NCBI RefSeq assembly: GCF_001028665.1
Contig: NZ_CP011504.1
Span: forward strand, 2,542,001 to 2,606,000
DNA from: Burkholderia pyrrocinia
GTDB lineage: Bacteria; Pseudomonadota; Gammaproteobacteria; Burkholderiales; Burkholderiaceae
Length of the DNA stretch: 64,000 nt
Reading direction: 5' to 3'
The translations under genes and the position numbers were made by a program. The notes beneath the pieces were generated by a model. It saw only the letters and a program-made list of their open reading frames with translations, searched no databases and had not been told where the DNA came from. Of the stretch, positions 26,732-36,303 are shown piece by piece. How positions within the stretch are numbered: position 1 is the stretch's first letter; each line of letters opens with the position of its first letter.

Positions 26732-28057
26732 TCACGCGCCGGGCGCGGCGCCGGCGAGCGCTTGCGCATGCGACTGGAAGCGGCGGTGCTCTTCCGGCGG
26801 AACGAGCGAGCCGCCCGTCGCCCAGATGACGTGCGTCGACCGGCGCAGGTCGATCGCGTGGCGACGCACGTAGTCGCGGCCGGCGGCCGACCGCGTCAGC
26901 CAGCCGGGCCCGCCGACGGCAGCGGCGGCCGACGGCTCCAGTTCCACGCCGGTGGTGCGCCGGACCGCGAGCAGTTGCGCGTAGAGCTGCTCGTCGCTGA
27001 CGGTGAACACGCCCGACAATTGCGATGCCATCAGCGGACTGACGAGATGCGATGCCTGCGCGACCGCCAGGCCGTCGGCCTCGGTCCGGTTGTCGAGCCC
27101 CACGTCGTAGACGGACACCGGCTTGTCGACCCCGGCGGCAAGCTGGACCAGCATGCACGGCGAAGCAACGGGCTCCGCGAAAAAGCAGTGCACGTGCTTG
27201 CCGAACAGCGCGCCGAGGCCATAGGCGATGCCGCCCGGCGCACCGCCGACCCCGCACGGGATGTGGACGAAGAGCGGATGCGCCGCGTCCACGATGCGAC
27301 CCGACGCGGCGAGCTGCGCAGCGAGATGGCGGGCGCTTGCGGCATAGCCCAGGAACAGCATCAGCGAGCCTTCGTCGTCGACGAAATGGCAGCGCGGGTG
27401 ATTGCGCGCCTGCGATCGTCCGGCCGCGACGGCTTGCGCATAGTCGCCGTCGTGCTCGACGACGCGAACGCCGCGTTTTCTCAGGCGCTCCTTCTTCCAT
27501 GACTTCGCGTCGGTCGACATGTGAACGACCGATTCGAACCCCAGCGCGGCGGCGATCACACCGATGCTCAAGCCGAGATTGCCGGTGCTGCCGACGATGA
27601 CGGTGTGCGCGGCAAACAGCGCGCGTGCGGCGGCCGACGCGAGGATCCGCCGGTCCCCCGCCGGTTCGAGCAGCCCGTGTTCGATCGCGATCGACTCCGC
27701 GAGCGCCAGCACTTCATGAAAGCCGCCGCGCGCCTTGATCGAACCGGCGACCGGCAGTGCGTCATCGCGTTTGATGAACCAGGCGCCGTGCGCGTCGGCC
27801 GGGTGCGACAACGCGTGCTGCAAGTCATCGGCCGGCATCAACGGCGACTCGATTTTTCCCGCGGTTGCCGAGAGCTCGGGAAACAGTTCGGCCATCAGCG
27901 GCTCGCATCGCGCCAGCCTCGCTTCCGCCATTGCAATGGCGTCGAACGACGGCGCGTCCTGCGGCAACGGGCTGCCGGCATGGGGGTTCAGCCACAGCAA
28001 TGGGCGACGGGATTGCAGTTCGGCTAATAGGTCGGCGGGTAGGAGCGTGGTGGTCAC
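26732..28057 (-). CDS. dsdA: D-serine dehydratase
   Basis: A 441-residue PLP enzyme, matching the 442-residue E. coli DsdA. The PLP lysine sits in [13 protein letters not shown], the phosphate-binding loop in GSTGNLGLS, and a second glycine-rich segment in [10 protein letters not shown]. It deaminates D-serine to pyruvate and ammonia, both detoxifying and catabolic. I chose a GTG start at 28057 ([11 protein letters not shown]): it gives the family length and has a GAGGC site upstream. Any upstream in-frame ATG adds an unrelated arginine-rich leader. It is divergent from a LysR gene, as dsdA is from dsdC in enterics. Confidence 0.9.
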   Translation of the reverse strand: MTTTLLPADLLAELQSRRPLLWLNPHAGSPLPQDAPSFDAIAMAEARLARCEPLMAELFPELSATAGKIESPLMPADDLQHALSHPADAHGAWFIKRDDALPVAGSIKARGGFHEVLALAESIAIEHGLLEPAGDRRILASAAARALFAAHTVIVGSTGNLGLSIGVIAAALGFESVVHMSTDAKSWKKERLRKRGVRVVEHDGDYAQAVAAGRSQARNHPRCHFVDDEGSLMLFLGYAASARHLAAQLAASGRIVDAAHPLFVHIPCGVGGAPGGIAYGLGALFGKHVHCFFAEPVASPCMLVQLAAGVDKPVSVYDVGLDNRTEADGLAVAQASHLVSPLMASQLSGVFTVSDEQLYAQLLAVRRTTGVELEPSAAAAVGGPGWLTRSAAGRDYVRRHAIDLRRSTHVIWATGGSLVPPEEHRRFQSHAQALAGAAPGA

Positions 28058-28136
28058 GGATCGGCCTCGGTGTCGTTTAACAGAATAGTGACGGGCAATG
28101 CTACGATTCCGTCGGACGGCGCGAAAGCGCCGATTT

Positions 28137-28152
28137 CTAATGGAAGCATTAG
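28137..28152. promoter_or_regulatory. Dyad operator between dsdA and its LysR gene
   Basis: CTAATG-GAAG-CATTAG is a perfect 6-bp dyad with a T-N11-A spacing inside it, typical of LysR-regulator sites. It lies 80 bp from dsdA and 15 bp from the chosen start of the LysR gene. It overlaps an alternative ATG at 28140, which argues for the downstream start. Confidence 0.5.
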
Positions 28153-28166
28153 CCTGGCTTATATCC

Positions 28167-29117
28167 ATGCGACTGGACGGTTCGATTCTCGGTGCGTTGC
28201 TCTGCTTTGAAACCGCAGGCCGACTGCTGAGCTTCACGAAGACGGCACAGGCGTTCAACCTGACTCAAAGCGCCGTGAGCCAGCAGATCCGGCACCTGGA
28301 GGACCGGCTCGGCTATCCGCTGTTCGTGCGTCAGGCGCGCGGGCTGAAGTTGACGGAGAAAGGCGCGATCCTGCTCGGGACGATGTCGGGCGCGCTCGGC
28401 GACATCAATCGCACGCTTCAGGCGCTCGGGATGCCGAACGCGCCGCTGCAGGTGAGTTGTCTGCCGTCGCTTGCGCTGCAATGGCTGATGCCGCGCCTGT
28501 CCGAGTTTCACCGGCAACAGCCGAACGTGTCGGTTCGCGTGAAAGCCGAGTTCCAGTTACTGGACCGGCAGGCGATGGAAACTGACGACATCGACGTGGC
28601 GGTGCGCTACGACCCGGTGCAATACAGCCGGCTGCATGCCGATGCGATCCTCGACGAAACCCTGTTTCCGGTCGCGACGCCTGCGTATCTGGCGCAGCAT
28701 CCGTCGTTCGCCAGCGGGGAATCGCTCGACGGCGTCGTGCTGCTGCACGACGCCGCGCCGTGGGTCGGCGCGCCCGAGTTCGTGGAGTGGCGCACGTGGC
28801 TGCACGAGGTCCGTCCGGCGTGGATCGCGCATCTGGACGGCCCGCAGTTCAATTTCTCCAGCCTGGCGATCACGGCCGCGCTGAACCACCAGGGCGTCGC
28901 GATGGGCCGCGCAGCGCTGGTGCATGACGAGATCCTGAGCGGACGGCTGGTCGACGTGTTCGGCACGCACGTGCGCGCGCCGGCGCGCTACATGCTGCTG
29001 TCGCGCAATCCCGACGATCCGCGTACCGCGGCCTTTTCGGACTGGCTCAAGGCCGAGTGCGCGCGCTTCGACGAAGCCCGGTCGCAATGGCTTTCGAGCG
29101 GGAATGGATACCGGTGA
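28167..29117 (+). CDS. LysR-family regulator, probably of dsdA (DsdC-like)
   Basis: A 316-residue LTTR of the GcvA/DsdC group. The helix-turn-helix spans residues ~10-60 ([20 protein letters not shown]), followed by an effector domain with IDVAVRYDP and [10 protein letters not shown]. It is divergent from dsdA across a 109-bp gap containing a LysR-type dyad, so D-serine-responsive activation of dsdA is likely. Starts at 28098 and 28140 would also be open; I prefer 28167 (MRLDGSILG) because the HTH follows at the usual distance and the dyad then lies outside the gene. Confidence 0.83.
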   Translation: MRLDGSILGALLCFETAGRLLSFTKTAQAFNLTQSAVSQQIRHLEDRLGYPLFVRQARGLKLTEKGAILLGTMSGALGDINRTLQALGMPNAPLQVSCLPSLALQWLMPRLSEFHRQQPNVSVRVKAEFQLLDRQAMETDDIDVAVRYDPVQYSRLHADAILDETLFPVATPAYLAQHPSFASGESLDGVVLLHDAAPWVGAPEFVEWRTWLHEVRPAWIAHLDGPQFNFSSLAITAALNHQGVAMGRAALVHDEILSGRLVDVFGTHVRAPARYMLLSRNPDDPRTAAFSDWLKAECARFDEARSQWLSSGNGYR

Positions 29118-29277
29118 CCGAGGTTGCTTCGATTGCGCGGTGTTTTCGTTGCGGAAGGTTCGACGACGGCCAGTTGAATGGGACTGCGAAGCAATCGGGT
29201 GACCAGTGTTGCCTGAAACTACAATTCCCCATCGTTCTCCATACGGATTCCTTGCGGATGAACGGGGCGGGAGCGGC

Positions 29278-29358
29278 TTACCTGAGCGACCAGATTCCCC
29301 AGATGGCGATCAACAGGCCAAGGCCGAGTCCGCAGCCAAGCAACACATAGGTTTCCAT
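29278..29358 (-). CDS. Possible 26-residue single-helix membrane protein
   Basis: A short frame translates to METYVLLGCGLGLG followed by LLIAIWGIWSLR: one uninterrupted hydrophobic helix with a basic end, like known small membrane proteins. It lies 168 bp downstream of the TauE-like gene on the same strand, within a 409-bp gap (29118-29526) that has no other gene. The ribosome site is weak (GAGACC), so this is tentative. No family is recognised. Confidence 0.35.
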   Translation of the reverse strand: METYVLLGCGLGLGLLIAIWGIWSLR

Positions 29359-29526
29359 CGCAGGTCTCTGAAAACGGGGCAGCGCCGACGTCGGCATCGC
29401 CGTGCGGGTAGCAAAGTCGGTCACGTGTCGTCCGCGCCGTCGGGCGGAGCGATACGCCGGGTCCGCGAATACTACGCTTTGCAGCTTTCAGAACGCATGC
29501 GCGATCGATCGCGGTCGCGCCGACCG

Positions 29527-30375
29527 CTATTTCTTGCCCGCCTGCCCGCTGTCCACGTGCGTGACAGGCGATCCGCCATGCCTGAACACGCCCGATTTCC
29601 AGATCATCTGCGATGCCGCGGCGAGCACGAACAGCAGGACGACCATCCGGAAGATCCGCGGCGACATCTTGTCCCGCAGCGGGCGGACGAGCCACATGCC
29701 GGCAATGGCCGGCAGGCTGGCCGCGGCCGAGATGGCCAGGTCGGCGCCGCTGGCGTGCGCGGTGCCGCTGAACGTCGTGATCAGCGTGACGATCGACACC
29801 ACGAGGATGATCGCGATCTGCTTCGTGAATACGCGTCCTGTTGCCCCCGACGAAATCAGGTAGGTGGCGAGCAGCGGGCCAGGAACCGATGCGATGCTCT
29901 CCATCAGCGCCGCGCCGAACCCGAGCGCGAACCCGACGGGCTTCTGCCACGCGTCCGGCAGGTTGAGCTTCGGCGCGGCGAGCATCAGCGTCGCGGCAAC
30001 GATCAGCAGTGCGCCCGATGTCGCCTGCGCGTGCGCTGGATTGAGGGAGAGCAGGATCGCCACGCCGACGATATTGCCGATGACGGTGCCCGCGATCGGC
30101 GCGGCGATCTTCCGGGCCGTTGCCAGGACCTGGCCGCCTTCCAGCGCCTGCGGAATGTTGCCGAGGATGATCGGCATCGACAGCAAGAGCACCGCATGCC
30201 GGATCGGCAGGAACTGGCTGAGTATCGGCATCGCGATCAGCGGTACGCCGATGCCCGTGATCCCCTTGGCCATGCCGCCCAGCAGCAGCGCGACGGCGAT
30301 GCCGGCCAGATCGAGCGCGGTCAGCCCCTGCAGGCTGGAAACCAGCACACCTTCAGTCAGATTGAAATGAATCAT
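29527..30375 (-). CDS. TauE/SafE-family permease
   Basis: A 282-residue, roughly eight-helix membrane protein of the TauE/SafE family, shown by the repeated glycine-rich segment GGMAKGITGIGVPLIAMPIL and, in the second half, GFGAALMESIASVPGPLL. Members export or import sulfite, sulfoacetate or other small organic anions; the substrate is unknown here. The start at 30375 (MIHFNLTEG) omits an upstream in-frame arginine-rich extension. It is divergent from a LysR-LysE pair across a 426-bp gap. Confidence 0.85.
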   Translation of the reverse strand: MIHFNLTEGVLVSSLQGLTALDLAGIAVALLLGGMAKGITGIGVPLIAMPILSQFLPIRHAVLLLSMPIILGNIPQALEGGQVLATARKIAAPIAGTVIGNIVGVAILLSLNPAHAQATSGALLIVAATLMLAAPKLNLPDAWQKPVGFALGFGAALMESIASVPGPLLATYLISSGATGRVFTKQIAIILVVSIVTLITTFSGTAHASGADLAISAAASLPAIAGMWLVRPLRDKMSPRIFRMVVLLFVLAAASQMIWKSGVFRHGGSPVTHVDSGQAGKK

Positions 30376-30801
30376 GGAGTGGCATGTCGCGGCATCACCG
30401 GCAGCGAGCGCGGTCGATGGAGCCCGTTGCGGGCGCGTGCGTTTTGCACGCATTCGTTTGGGTTTGGCTTGAACCGGTCATCCGATCGCATCGCACCGCC
30501 TTGTGTGCGGCCGGCGGGCGCGCGGCCCCGATCCAGGCCGGCTGGTCGTGCCGGCAAGCATGAGCAACGCGGTGGCGTGGTTCAACCTGGATGCTCGGCC
30601 GCCGGCCGGTGCGCACGCAATCGGCGCGGCGGATCGAGCGTGCATCTTACCTGATGCGCTGCCGAGGACGTTCGCCTCGATCGCGGCGCAGCGCGGGGCC
30701 GGGTCCGGTGCCGTTTGCCGCTTCCTTGGTCGGGTTCAATATAATTCATGATGATTGGCCGCCTCATGCGCGGCATAGATGCCCTGGAACAAGGAGACCC
30801 G
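30376..30801. other. Divergent intergenic region with a TTCATGATGA motif
   Basis: No gene. Near the right end, TTCATGATGA (30745-30754) resembles TTCATGTTGA (31746-31755) upstream of the LysE-type gene, so both may be sites for the LysR regulator encoded between them. The rest is unremarkable. Confidence 0.35.
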
Positions 30802-31698
30802 ATGACGCTTGCCCAGTTGCAGGCACTGGCCGCCGTAGTCGAACTCGGCTCGCTCACGGCCGCGGCCGACCGGCTCAGCCGCAGTCAATCCGCGATCAGT
30901 CACGCGTTGACCGAACTGGAAGACATCACGCAGGTCAAGCTGCTCTGGCGCGACCGGCAGCCGGTCGTCCTGACGGCGGCGGGCGAACGCCTGTGGCCGT
31001 ACGTGCAGAGCGTGGTGCGCGAAGCGCAGATGCTGCGCCAGCAGTTCAGCCTGTCGCGCGGCAAGCTCGAAGGAAAGCTGGTGGTCGCGTCGCTGCCGAG
31101 CGTCTCGCTGGCGTTCGTCGTCCCCGCGCTCGAGGCGTTGAAGGAGATGCACCAGGGCGTGTCGGCGGTGCTGCTCGAAGGCACGGACAGCGAGGTCGAA
31201 GGGTGGATCGACGACGGCACCGCCGACGTCGGCATCGTGGCCGGGGCCAAGACGTTCGCACACAATCTGCCGCTGCTCGACGAGGATTTTGTCGCGGTGG
31301 CGGCGGACGGCACGTTCGACGGCCGCAAGAGCGTGTCGGCAAAACACTTGTCCGCGGCGCCGTTCATTTTCTCGAAGGCAGGGTGCGGGCCGCTGATCGC
31401 GGATTACTTCGCGCGTGGCGGTGCGCCGCTTCGGGCCGCGTTCAACGTGGTCGAGATGCGCACCATTCTTGCGATGGCGGAAGCCGGCATGGGCGTGTCG
31501 ATCGTTCCGCGCATCACGCTCACGTATACGCCGTTCGACGGCCGCGTGCTGGAACTGTCGCCGAGGCTGCATCGTTCCGTGCGGTTGTCGTGGAACGTGG
31601 CCGGCAACGCAGTCACCGACGAGTTCGTGAGGCTCGTCGACGCACAGCGCGTCAAGGCCGGGAAGGCGATCCGGACACGCGCGAAAAAGGGCAGGTAA
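30802..31698 (+). CDS. LysR-family regulator next to a LysE exporter
   Basis: A 298-residue LTTR with its HTH at residues ~1-60 (LTAAADRLSRSQSAISHAL) and an effector domain (VVEMRTILAMAEAGMGVSIVP). The start at 30802 (MTLAQLQ) is fixed by a strong AAGGAGA site at 30791-30797. The LysE-type gene follows in the same direction after 126 bp. This LysR/LysE adjacency mirrors LysG-LysE and ArgP-ArgO, where the regulator senses an amino acid and switches on its exporter. The ligand is unknown. Confidence 0.87.
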   Translation: MTLAQLQALAAVVELGSLTAAADRLSRSQSAISHALTELEDITQVKLLWRDRQPVVLTAAGERLWPYVQSVVREAQMLRQQFSLSRGKLEGKLVVASLPSVSLAFVVPALEALKEMHQGVSAVLLEGTDSEVEGWIDDGTADVGIVAGAKTFAHNLPLLDEDFVAVAADGTFDGRKSVSAKHLSAAPFIFSKAGCGPLIADYFARGGAPLRAAFNVVEMRTILAMAEAGMGVSIVPRITLTYTPFDGRVLELSPRLHRSVRLSWNVAGNAVTDEFVRLVDAQRVKAGKAIRTRAKKGR

Positions 31699-31824
31699 CG
31701 CGTGGCCGGCGCGATGAAAAGCGCTCATGGGCGGCTTACAGTTTATTCATGTTGAAGATGGTCGAGATGCAATACATTGTTCGAACCTCGTCAACTTGAC
31801 TGCTCTGCCGCGAAGGAGACTGCC

Positions 31825-32457
31825 GTGCCGGCCTTGCCCACCCTGTTTGCGTTCGGACTTGTGTCGCTCGGCATGGTGCTGACGCCCGGACCGAACATGA
31901 TCTACCTGGTTTCGCGCTCGATCTGCCAGGGCCGCCGCGCAGGGCTCGTGTCGCTCGGCGGCGTCGCGCTGGGGTTCGTTTTCTACATGTTTTGCGCGGC
32001 GCTCGGCATCACCGCGCTGGTGCTGACCGTGCCGTATGCGTACGACGCGCTGCGCTTTTCCGGCGCGCTCTATCTGTCGTACCTGGCCTGGCAGGCGCTC
32101 AAGCCGGGCGGCCGCTCAGCGTTCCAGGTCAGGCAGTTGCCGCACGACAGCCGCGTCAGGCTCTTCACGATGGGTTTCGTCACGAACCTCGCGAATCCGA
32201 AGATCGCGGTGATGTATCTGTCGCTGCTGCCTCAGTTCATTTCACCGGGGCACGGCAGCGTGCTCGCGCAATCGCTGGCGCTCGGCTGCGTGCAGATCGC
32301 GGTGAGTGTCAGCGTCAATGCGTTGATCGCGTGCATGGCCGGTTCCATCGCGGGTTTTCTCGCGGGCCGGCCGGTCTGGGCGTCGGTCCAGCGCTGGTTG
32401 ATGGGCACCGTGCTGGCCGGATTGGCGGTGCGTATCGCGCTGGAATCGCAACGCTAG
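31825..32457 (+). CDS. LysE/RhtB-family amino-acid exporter
   Basis: A 210-residue, six-helix transporter of the LysE/RhtB family. The N-terminal signature TPGPNMIYLVSRSICQGRRAG is followed by GVALGF, and the second half has FVTNLANPKIAVMYLSLLPQF. I chose a GTG start at 31825 because GAAGGAGA lies at 31812-31819; an ATG at 31777 would place that site inside the gene. It probably exports one or more amino acids or amines under control of the upstream LysR protein. Substrate not predictable. Confidence 0.88.
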   Translation: MPALPTLFAFGLVSLGMVLTPGPNMIYLVSRSICQGRRAGLVSLGGVALGFVFYMFCAALGITALVLTVPYAYDALRFSGALYLSYLAWQALKPGGRSAFQVRQLPHDSRVRLFTMGFVTNLANPKIAVMYLSLLPQFISPGHGSVLAQSLALGCVQIAVSVSVNALIACMAGSIAGFLAGRPVWASVQRWLMGTVLAGLAVRIALESQR

Positions 32458-32525
32458 AGCGGCGGCCGAAGGTTCGAGGAATGGCCGCTAGCGACCCGGC
32501 CGCTCGCCGAAAGCACGGGGCATCG

Positions 32526-33476
32526 TCACCCGTGGCAATTGCCCTCGGCATTCTTCGCGACCCGCACGGGCGCTGCGTTTTCACTGCGCCGGCTGCGCGT
32601 CGAGAGCCAGCACAGGATCGATCCGCCGCACACCATCAACGCGCCTTGCCAGAACTCGATCGACAGCGGCGCGTGCAGCAGCGTCGCGGCGAGCGCGGCG
32701 GCGAGCACCGGCGTCAGGTACGACGCGCCGACGATGATCGTCACGTTGCCGTGCATGATGCCGGTGTTCCATGCCGCATAGCCGAACCCCAGCGCCGATG
32801 CCGCCAGCACGATATAGATGACCGCGTGAAGGCTGAACGTCATGCTGCCGCCGCCTTCGATCGCGAATTTGATCCAGAGCGCCGCGGCGACCAGCATGAA
32901 GAACGGCGTGACGCCGTTCTTGCCGTCGGCCATGCGCGCCGTCACCGTGCAATAGCCGGCCCAGATCAGCGCGCCGACGAACGCGAGGCCATAGCTCAGC
33001 GGATTGTCCGCGACATTGCGCAGCATGCCGGCCGGATCGAGGCCCTGGTCTCCGCCGAGCACCCAGCAGATGCCGAGCATCGACAGCAGTACGCCCGGCA
33101 CGACCAGCAGGTTGGAGCGCTGCCTGTTGAACACGATGGCCGCGACCAGCGTCAGGCTCGGCCACAGGTAGTTGACCATCGCGACTTCGATCGCCTGCCG
33201 GCCGTTGCTCGCATACCCGATCGACAGCGCCAGGCACAGCTCGTACGAGACGAACAGCAGCCCGCCCCAGAGCAGGTAGTTTTTCGGGAACTTGCTCAGG
33301 TCGGGGAAGCCGATCGTAAACAGCAGAAGCACGGACGCCACCGTATAGATCATCGCGGCGCCGCCGGTCGCACCGAGACTTTCGCTGACCCCGCGAACGA
33401 GGGCAACCACCGAGGCCCACAACAGCACCGCGCCGAGCCCGACGAGCGTTGCCTTGTTCTTGTTCTTGCGCTTCAT
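32526..33476 (-). CDS. EamA/DMT exporter, YddG-like
   Basis: A 316-residue, ten-helix drug/metabolite transporter with two EamA repeats. The N-terminal KATLVGLGAVLLWASVVALV, GATGGAAMIYTVAS and SNGRQAIEVAMVNYLWPSLT segments match the YddG group, which exports aromatic amino acids in enterics. The start at 33476 (MKRKNKNK) has an AGGAAG site. It converges with the LysE-type gene, so two different amino-acid exporters sit back to back. Specificity remains inferred. Confidence 0.85.
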   Translation of the reverse strand: MKRKNKNKATLVGLGAVLLWASVVALVRGVSESLGATGGAAMIYTVASVLLLFTIGFPDLSKFPKNYLLWGGLLFVSYELCLALSIGYASNGRQAIEVAMVNYLWPSLTLVAAIVFNRQRSNLLVVPGVLLSMLGICWVLGGDQGLDPAGMLRNVADNPLSYGLAFVGALIWAGYCTVTARMADGKNGVTPFFMLVAAALWIKFAIEGGGSMTFSLHAVIYIVLAASALGFGYAAWNTGIMHGNVTIIVGASYLTPVLAAALAATLLHAPLSIEFWQGALMVCGGSILCWLSTRSRRSENAAPVRVAKNAEGNCHG

Positions 33477-33716
33477 GCTTCCTGCCTGTTTCAACATTCA
33501 AATTCGATTTCGGATGATTCGGTTCCGCTCGCGTGTACCGTCGTCGCGAACGGAAAAATCCGGTTGCGGCCGCAACCGGCAATGCAATGCGGCCATTACG
33601 CCGGACACGCGTAGTTTAAAGGGGGCGAGCCGGGGCGACCGAGCGGCGCACGTTGGCGGGGGAACCGCCGGGTGCGTGCGGCCGATTCAGGTGCGTGTGC
33701 GGAACGCGGTAGCCGG

Positions 33717-33824
33717 TCATGCGTCGTCGATGTCGCCGTGCGTTTGCCGTAGTGCATCCGCGATTGCATCGAATGCGTCGGCCGACGGGGGCGTGTGGAT
33801 GCGGTATTCGAAACTCATCTTCAT
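33717..33824 (-). CDS. Doubtful 35-residue frame in a 446-bp gap
   Basis: The gap 33477-33922 has no firm gene. The best candidate is this frame, MKMSFEYRIHTPPSADAFDA and on to IDDA, which looks more protein-like than random frames here but lacks a ribosome site and known relatives. It may be a gene fragment. Nothing else is seen in the gap apart from the promoter region of the YddG-like gene. Confidence 0.25.
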   Translation of the reverse strand: MKMSFEYRIHTPPSADAFDAIADALRQTHGDIDDA

Positions 33825-33922
33825 GGGCCGGTGTGCGAGGCGGGCAGTCTAACCCGCTTCATCGCACGCCCATTGCCCGATGGTTATGCAACCGGCGCCC
33901 GCCGCAGCGGGCGCCAGCCCGA

Positions 33923-35608
33923 TCACCGCTCGTGCCGCTTCTTGCTCAGCTCGATCGTCTCGAACAGCTCGTACTGCGCGGTCGGGTGCTGATCGGCGCC
34001 CGGCGCATGGTAGTAGCGCATCGTGATCGTCGTGTGCCCGCCCGGCTTGCCCGGGTCGTGGTCGAACACCGCGATCCCGTAACCGGTGCCCGTATCGCGG
34101 CGAGCGGACCAGATCGCATCCTCGAGCGCATCGGCCGGGTGCCGCACGAACGTGTTCGGCGCGGTGCCCGGCACCGGCCGGTTCGGCTTCGTGAACACCT
34201 TCGCCCGCGCAAAGCCGGTCGACGGGTTTTCGCCGTACACGTCGAGCGGCGCGCTGGTGCCGCCGCCGCCGAGGATCAGGTGGATCGTGCCGTGGCTCGT
34301 GTCGAATTTCGTGCGGTCCGGATCGTTCGAGCCGACCGGACGCGGCTGCAGCGTCTCTACCACTTCGCCGGTCGTCGCGTCGACGCCCGCGCGGTGATTG
34401 CAGCCGCGCACCGGGTAGCTGCGCTCGTAGTCGTGATCGTGGCCGCACAGCACGAGGTCGACGCCGTAACGGTCGAACAGCGGCAGCCATGCCTCGCGAA
34501 TGCCTTTATCGGAACCGTTGCCCGTCTTCGACGAACTGAGCGCGTCCTGGTGCATCTGCACGACGATCCAGTCGATGTCGTCGTCATGCGCCGCATGACG
34601 CAGCGTGTGTTCGAGCCAGCGCGTCTGCTCGCCGTTGCTGTAGCCGCGCACGTAGAACGACGTGCCGGGCTCGATCGGCGGGCGGCCCGTGCTCGCGGCC
34701 GGTACGAGCGGAGCGGGGCCGCCGACGAACGCGGCGGCGTCCTGGTACACGACGTCATCGGCGTCGAGCGACACGAACAGCACCGAGCTCACGCGGAAGC
34801 TGTACCAGCGGCCCGGGAAGTGCGTGCCGTTCTCCGGCAGCGTATAGCGCGCGAGATACGAGTCGAGCCCTTGCGGACCGTTGTTGAACTCGATCTCGTG
34901 ATTGCCGGGGCATGGCATCCACGGGCGATTCGCGGCCGACGTCTGGTTGTTGTTGCCGAAGTCGCGCCACACCTCGGGCTGGTGCGCGGGGTTCAGGTTC
35001 GCGTAGCAGAGGTCGCCGTTCAGCAGGTGGAACAGCGGCTGGAACTGCTCGACGGCCTGCACCGCGAAGCGGCTCTGCGGCGACGACAGCACCCATGCGC
35101 CGTTCGGCGTCGCGAGATCGCCGTAGCTCGTGAAGCGGAACGGCGCGCGGCCGCGCGGCGCGGTCGAAAAATTCGCGGAGAACGGCTGCGCGGCGTTGCT
35201 GTCGTTGTCGGCCGTGATCTCGTAGCGGTAGCGCGTATCCGGCTTCAGCCCGTGCACGCGCGCGTGGTACGCGAACACGGTTTCGCCGTTCAGGCCGTCG
35301 GTGTACAGGCGCTGGACGCCGTGCACCGTGCGCGGCGGCTCGCCGTCGGCGACGATGCGCGCGCGCGGATTGACGGCCGGTGCGAGCGACGCCCACGAGA
35401 TCACGACTTCGGACGTCGGGTCGTTGCCCCACGTCAGGTGGACCTGTTCGGGCGTGCCGTCCGGATTCGACGCGGCGGCCCGGGCGGCCGCGAGCCCGCC
35501 GGCAGCGGTGGCAAGGCCGGATACGCCGGCCAGTTTCAGGAAGCCGCGACGAGACACCGAGGCGGCCGGCTCGTTCGGCTGATCAGGGAGAGTGTCCTGG
35601 TTCGACAT
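33923..35608 (-). CDS. Tat-exported purple-acid-phosphatase-like metallophosphoesterase
   Basis: A 561-residue secreted enzyme. The N-terminus has a twin-arginine signal (SRRGFLKLAG), then a fibronectin-like purple acid phosphatase N domain (~60-160) and a metallophosphoesterase domain. All five metal-binding blocks are visible: SYGDLA, GDLCYAN, GNHE, VQMH and GHDHDYER. It should hydrolyse phosphate esters outside the cytoplasm using a dinuclear Fe/Zn/Mn centre. It stands alone, divergent from the ECF sigma operon. No Pho box was recognised by eye. The exact substrate is unknown. Confidence 0.88.
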   Translation of the reverse strand: MSNQDTLPDQPNEPAASVSRRGFLKLAGVSGLATAAGGLAAARAAASNPDGTPEQVHLTWGNDPTSEVVISWASLAPAVNPRARIVADGEPPRTVHGVQRLYTDGLNGETVFAYHARVHGLKPDTRYRYEITADNDSNAAQPFSANFSTAPRGRAPFRFTSYGDLATPNGAWVLSSPQSRFAVQAVEQFQPLFHLLNGDLCYANLNPAHQPEVWRDFGNNNQTSAANRPWMPCPGNHEIEFNNGPQGLDSYLARYTLPENGTHFPGRWYSFRVSSVLFVSLDADDVVYQDAAAFVGGPAPLVPAASTGRPPIEPGTSFYVRGYSNGEQTRWLEHTLRHAAHDDDIDWIVVQMHQDALSSSKTGNGSDKGIREAWLPLFDRYGVDLVLCGHDHDYERSYPVRGCNHRAGVDATTGEVVETLQPRPVGSNDPDRTKFDTSHGTIHLILGGGGTSAPLDVYGENPSTGFARAKVFTKPNRPVPGTAPNTFVRHPADALEDAIWSARRDTGTGYGIAVFDHDPGKPGGHTTITMRYYHAPGADQHPTAQYELFETIELSKKRHER

Positions 35609-35840
35609 GGTCGTAGTTTTCGTTGATGGGGGCGCGAGATAGGGAACCGCGCGGCCATGCGCGAGCGCGGCCGGGGCGTGGGCCGGAAACGAGCGGGATC
35701 CCGGTGACACGCATTGTCGAAGGGCAGTTTTGCCGGGTTGTGACAGCACGGCAATCCTGCGTGCGCGGCGGCCGATACGCAGGCTCGTGCATTGCGCGGC
35801 ATCCGGCCCGCGCCAACGCGCGTTCGGTCCACCCGAAATT

Positions 35841-35887
35841 TATTCGCCAACATCGCGACGGATTTCTCTCGCCCGCTCCGTTTAACG
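35841..35887 (+). promoter_or_regulatory. Putative ECF promoter, copy A
   Basis: The block TATTCGCCA-N4-CGCGACGGATTTC-N12-CGTTTAACG is nearly identical, in sequence and spacing, to the block at 38353-38399 upstream of the DUF1800 gene. It lies 46 bp before the YXWGXW gene that opens the ECF sigma operon. A conserved -35-like GACGGATTT and -10-like CGTT suggest recognition by the sigma factor encoded here (autoregulation). The remainder of the 325-bp gap (35609-35933) holds nothing else clear. Confidence 0.65.
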
Positions 35888-35933
35888 CATGAACGACTGC
35901 TTCCGGTCGATGCCCGTTACTTCGGAGTCTTTC

Positions 35934-36233
35934 ATGAAACTTTCTGTTCCATTGCGGTTTGCCGCCGGATGCGTGGCTGCGCTGGCGGCGTCCGCCGCAT
36001 TCGCGCAGGCCGTCATCGTCGCGCCTTACGCACCGCCGGCGCCGCGCGTCGAAGTGATGCCGGCGCCGCGCGCGGGCTACGTGTGGGACCAGGGCCACTG
36101 GCACTGGCGGCAGGGCCGCTACGTATGGATTCCGGGCCACTGGCAAGTGGTGCGCGTCGGTTACCACTGGGTGCCCGGACACTGGGCCGCGCGCGGCCCG
36201 GCCTGGCGCTGGGTGCCGGGCCACTGGGCCTGA
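35934..36233 (+). CDS. YXWGXW-repeat exported protein
   Basis: A 99-residue protein with a signal peptide (MKLSVPLRFAAGCVAALA, cleavage after AFA). The mature part is built of short aromatic repeats: YVWDQGHWHW, YVWIPGHWQV, YHWVPGHWAA and WRWVPGHWA. This YXWGXW/WVPGHW family is common in beta-proteobacterial envelopes, function unknown. The start at 35934 has CGGAG 7 nt upstream; an earlier ATG at 35889 lies only two bases downstream of the promoter block (ends 35887), too close to it. First gene of the ECF sigma operon, so probably an envelope-stress target. Confidence 0.85.
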   Translation: MKLSVPLRFAAGCVAALAASAAFAQAVIVAPYAPPAPRVEVMPAPRAGYVWDQGHWHWRQGRYVWIPGHWQVVRVGYHWVPGHWAARGPAWRWVPGHWA

Positions 36234-36303
36234 TGCGCACGCCGCCGCGCGGCACGTCGTGCCGGCGCGGCGGATCCTTCACGCAACGTCATGAGTCGAA
36301 GCC

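Noticed and set aside
26315..27502. Plus-strand frames over dsdA and the small Cys-rich gene
   Set aside because: No recognisable motif; dsdA on the other strand has all PLP-enzyme motifs.
33612..33719. A second short minus-strand frame beginning at the stop of the 35-residue frame
   Set aside because: Although the junction is ATGA-like, the translation (Pro/Arg/His-rich) is random-looking and no ribosome site exists.
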